Shown: one piece after another, positions 12,953 through 14,827 of the stretch
Layout of the letters: each line of letters opens with the position of its first letter
How positions within the stretch are numbered: the first letter of the stretch is position 1
Source: Microcaldota archaeon
GTDB taxonomy: Archaea; Micrarchaeota; Micrarchaeia; Anstonellales; Bilamarchaeaceae
DNA: 14,827 bases
Direction of reading: 5' to 3'
NCBI GenBank assembly: GCA_026992595.1
Contig: JALWZW010000053.1
Location: 1 to 14,827, forward strand
Made by a program: the position numbers and the translations under genes
The notes under the pieces: generated by a model
The model's input: the letters and a program-made list of their open reading frames with translations, nothing else
Databases searched by the model: none
What the model was told of the DNA's origin: nothing

Positions 12953-14596
12953 ATGACAAAACAAATTTCTGGCGAGCAGATGGTGATTTTGCCGGAAGGA
13001 GCGCAAAGGGTTTTGGGAAGGGACGCAATGAGGATAAATATAGCGATAGGCTATGCAGTGGCAAACATCCTAAAAACAACGCTGGGCCCAAAAGGAATGG
13101 ACAAGATGCTGGTGTCTGACCTAGGAGACATAGTGATAACTAATGATGGCGCAACCATTCTTGAAGAGATGAATGTGGATCATCCGGCAGCGAAATTAAT
13201 GGTTGAAATAGCAAAAACCCAAGATAAAGAGGTGGGCGACGGTACCACCACATCAGTAGTGCTTGCAGGCAATTTGCTGAGAAAGGCAGGAGAACTGCTC
13301 GACCAAAACATTCACCCAACCGTTATAATAAAGGGATATGAGATAGCAGCGGCAAAAGCAGAAGAGGTGCTGAACAGCATTTCTGAAGAGGTTAGCCCAG
13401 AAGATAAAGAAACTTTAAAGAAGATAGCGCTCGTAGCAATGGGTTCAAAGGGAATAGGAAGCGAGGAGGAGAAGAAAAAAATAGCAGGCATAATAGCGGA
13501 TGCGGTAATGTTGGTGTCTGAAAAGGAGAACGGAAAGTATGTGGTAGATTTAGATTTGGTGAAAATTGAGAAGAAAGCGGGCGGCCATGTTTTGGATACT
13601 GAATTGGTAAGAGGAGTGGTGATAGATAAAGAGGTGGTGCACAGCGGGATGCCTAAGCGCGTAGAAAACGCAAAGATCCTGCTTATAGACGCGCCGCTTG
13701 AGATTGAAAAAACGGAAACAGACGCAAAAATTGAAATAACCTCTCCAGAAAACATGCAGGCATTCCTACAGCAAGAGGAAAAGATGCTTAAAGAAATGGT
13801 GGATAAGATAGCGGCAACAGGCGCCAATGTAGTATTCTGCCAAAAAGGAATTGATGATTTGGTGCAACACTTTTTAGCAAAGAAAGGAATAATGGCAGTA
13901 AGGAGAGTGAAAAAGAGCGATATGGAAAAATTGTCCCGCGCTACCAAAGGAAGAGTGATATCCACATTAGAAGACCTGAAGGCAGAGGACTTGGGAAAAG
14001 CGGGCTTGGTGCATGAAAAGAAAGTAGCGGGAGAAGCAATGGTGTTTGTAGAAAAATGCGAAGACCCAAAATCTGTGACCATATTTGTGAGGGGAGGTAC
14101 AGAGCATGTGGTGAGCGAAGTGGAGCGCGCAGTGGTTGATGCAAGAGGAGCGGTGGCAAGCGCTTTGGAAGACGGAAGATATGTATATGGAGGAGGAAGC
14201 GTGGAAATGGAGATAAGCAAAGAGTTGAACAAGTATGCTACAGAAGTGGGAGGAAGAGAGCAGTTGGCAATACAGGCATTTGCAGAAGCATTGGAGAGCA
14301 TTCCTAAAGCGCTGGCTGAAAATGCAGGGATGGATGTTATTGACTGCATTGTCTCGCTAAGGAATAAGCACGCTGCAGGGGAAAAGACCGCAGGTGTGGA
14401 TGTGATTAGCGGCGAGGTGGCGGATATAAAGCAGTTGGGGGTCTTGGAGCCCTCCCGAGTAAAAAGACAGGCAATAGCATCTGCAACAGAAACCGCAAGG
14501 TTGATATTGAGAATTGACGACATAATAAGTGCAAAGGGGACAAGCGGCGGAGGCAAAGGAGGCAGCGAAAACGAGACCCCTCCAATGGATATGTAA
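12953..14596 (+). CDS. thsA: Thermosome subunit (group II chaperonin)
   Basis: 547 residues, full length. Forms the double-ring ATP-driven folding chamber of the archaeal cytosol. The N-terminal equatorial domain has LGPKGMDKM (44-52), NDGATIL (64-70) and the nucleotide-binding GDGTTT (95-100). The apical domain and protruding lid helix occupy roughly 215-365. The C-terminal equatorial part includes YVYGGGSVEMEIS and GVDVISGEV, then LRIDDIISAKG. The tail GTSGGGKGGSENETPPMDM has the glycine-rich, methionine-ending form that projects into the cavity. It starts after a strong Shine-Dalgarno. The acylphosphatase gene begins one base after its stop. Only one paralogue is visible; whether the ring is homo- or hetero-oligomeric cannot be judged. 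Confidence 0.98.
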   Translation: MTKQISGEQMVILPEGAQRVLGRDAMRINIAIGYAVANILKTTLGPKGMDKMLVSDLGDIVITNDGATILEEMNVDHPAAKLMVEIAKTQDKEVGDGTTTSVVLAGNLLRKAGELLDQNIHPTVIIKGYEIAAAKAEEVLNSISEEVSPEDKETLKKIALVAMGSKGIGSEEEKKKIAGIIADAVMLVSEKENGKYVVDLDLVKIEKKAGGHVLDTELVRGVVIDKEVVHSGMPKRVENAKILLIDAPLEIEKTETDAKIEITSPENMQAFLQQEEKMLKEMVDKIAATGANVVFCQKGIDDLVQHFLAKKGIMAVRRVKKSDMEKLSRATKGRVISTLEDLKAEDLGKAGLVHEKKVAGEAMVFVEKCEDPKSVTIFVRGGTEHVVSEVERAVVDARGAVASALEDGRYVYGGGSVEMEISKELNKYATEVGGREQLAIQAFAEALESIPKALAENAGMDVIDCIVSLRNKHAAGEKTAGVDVISGEVADIKQLGVLEPSRVKRQAIASATETARLILRIDDIISAKGTSGGGKGGSENETPPMDM

Positions 14597-14597
14597 A

Positions 14598-14827
14598 ATG
14601 AAGCGCCTTCATCTTTTTGTTTTTGGAAGGGTGCAGGGCGTGTTTTTTAGGGCCAACACCCGCGCCCTTGCACACACCCTTAATCTTAAAGGATTTGTGA
14701 GAAATCTCCCTGACGGCTCTGTGGAAATAGTTGCAGAAGGGGAAGAGGAAAAATTAAAGGAATTATTGGAGTGGGCGAAAAGAGGGCCGGAAGGAGCGGT
14801 AGTGGAAGATATGAAAATAGAGTGGGG
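14598..14827 (+). CDS. acyP: Acylphosphatase (3' partial)
   Basis: 76 complete codons are present before the right edge cuts the gene; about 15 more would complete the usual 90 or so. The enzyme hydrolyses acyl phosphates such as acetyl phosphate and carbamoyl phosphate. Both active-site signatures are present: GRVQGVFFR, with the phosphate-binding loop and catalytic R18, and GFVRNLPDGSVE, with N36 that positions the nucleophilic water. The ATG at 14598 is one base after the thermosome stop and has no obvious Shine-Dalgarno of its own, so it is probably translated by coupling from the thermosome mRNA. Confidence 0.95.
   Translation, partial: MKRLHLFVFGRVQGVFFRANTRALAHTLNLKGFVRNLPDGSVEIVAEGEEEKLKELLEWAKRGPEGAVVEDMKIEW

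Noticed and set aside
13312..14556. A 414-codon open frame antisense to the thermosome gene.
   Set aside because: It is rich in Ser, Thr, Ile, Phe and Pro with no recognisable domain, as expected from reading the complement of a strongly biased coding sequence. The thermosome frame explains the region fully.

Overview
The window is archaeal chromosomal DNA. It encodes the large catalytic subunit of DNA polymerase D, an ATP-dependent DNA ligase, SRP54, a thermosome subunit, an archaeal-type RNase P RNA, a tRNA-Met interrupted by a bulge-helix-bulge intron, and TATA boxes about 25 bases upstream of many start codons. PolD excludes Thermoprotei-type Crenarchaeota and fits a euryarchaeal or DPANN lineage. 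The very tight packing, overlapping genes and unusually small RNase P RNA lean towards a streamlined (DPANN-like) genome, but that is inference and I cannot name the species. Neither tRNA encodes CCA.

Layout. 1-785 (+) is the C-terminal part of a cysteine-rich surface protein with a C-terminal membrane anchor. 881-4443 (-) holds a small DUF4870/Tic20-like membrane protein and, upstream of it, PolD DP2. 4506-5115 (+) is a compact cluster: intron-containing tRNA-Met(CAU), a 41-residue zinc-ribbon protein, an AhpD-like CxxC protein translationally coupled to it, and tRNA-Ala(UGC), whose 5' end overlaps the last codons of the AhpD-like gene. 5116-5370 is the longest gene-free stretch (255 bases; none exceeds 300). 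It contains diverged repeats, possible competing hairpins, and a palindrome over the promoter of an NRAMP metal transporter (5371-6597, +). An archaeal-type AAA ATPase (6586-7596, -) converges on NRAMP with a 12-base overlap. Its divergent upstream region carries three copies of a TGCAAGTTA motif. 7750-9069 (+) is a glutamate-cysteine-ligase-like (GCS2) enzyme. 9101-10798 (-) is DNA ligase, divergent from a CuA-type cupredoxin lipoprotein (10899-11282, +). 11360-11562 (+) is RNase P RNA, overlapping the 3' end of SRP54 (11556-12830, -). 12953-14596 (+) is the thermosome subunit, followed after one base by acylphosphatase, cut off by the right edge.

Together: most genes are core information processing or proteostasis (replication, ligation, tRNA and tRNA maturation, protein targeting, folding). 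A second theme is redox and metal handling: a CxxC AhpD-like protein coupled to a Cys-rich zinc ribbon, a possible gamma-glutamyl-thiol synthesis enzyme, a divalent-metal importer with an operator-like palindrome, and a CuA electron-transfer lipoprotein. No CRISPR array, insertion sequence, prophage or defence cassette was seen.
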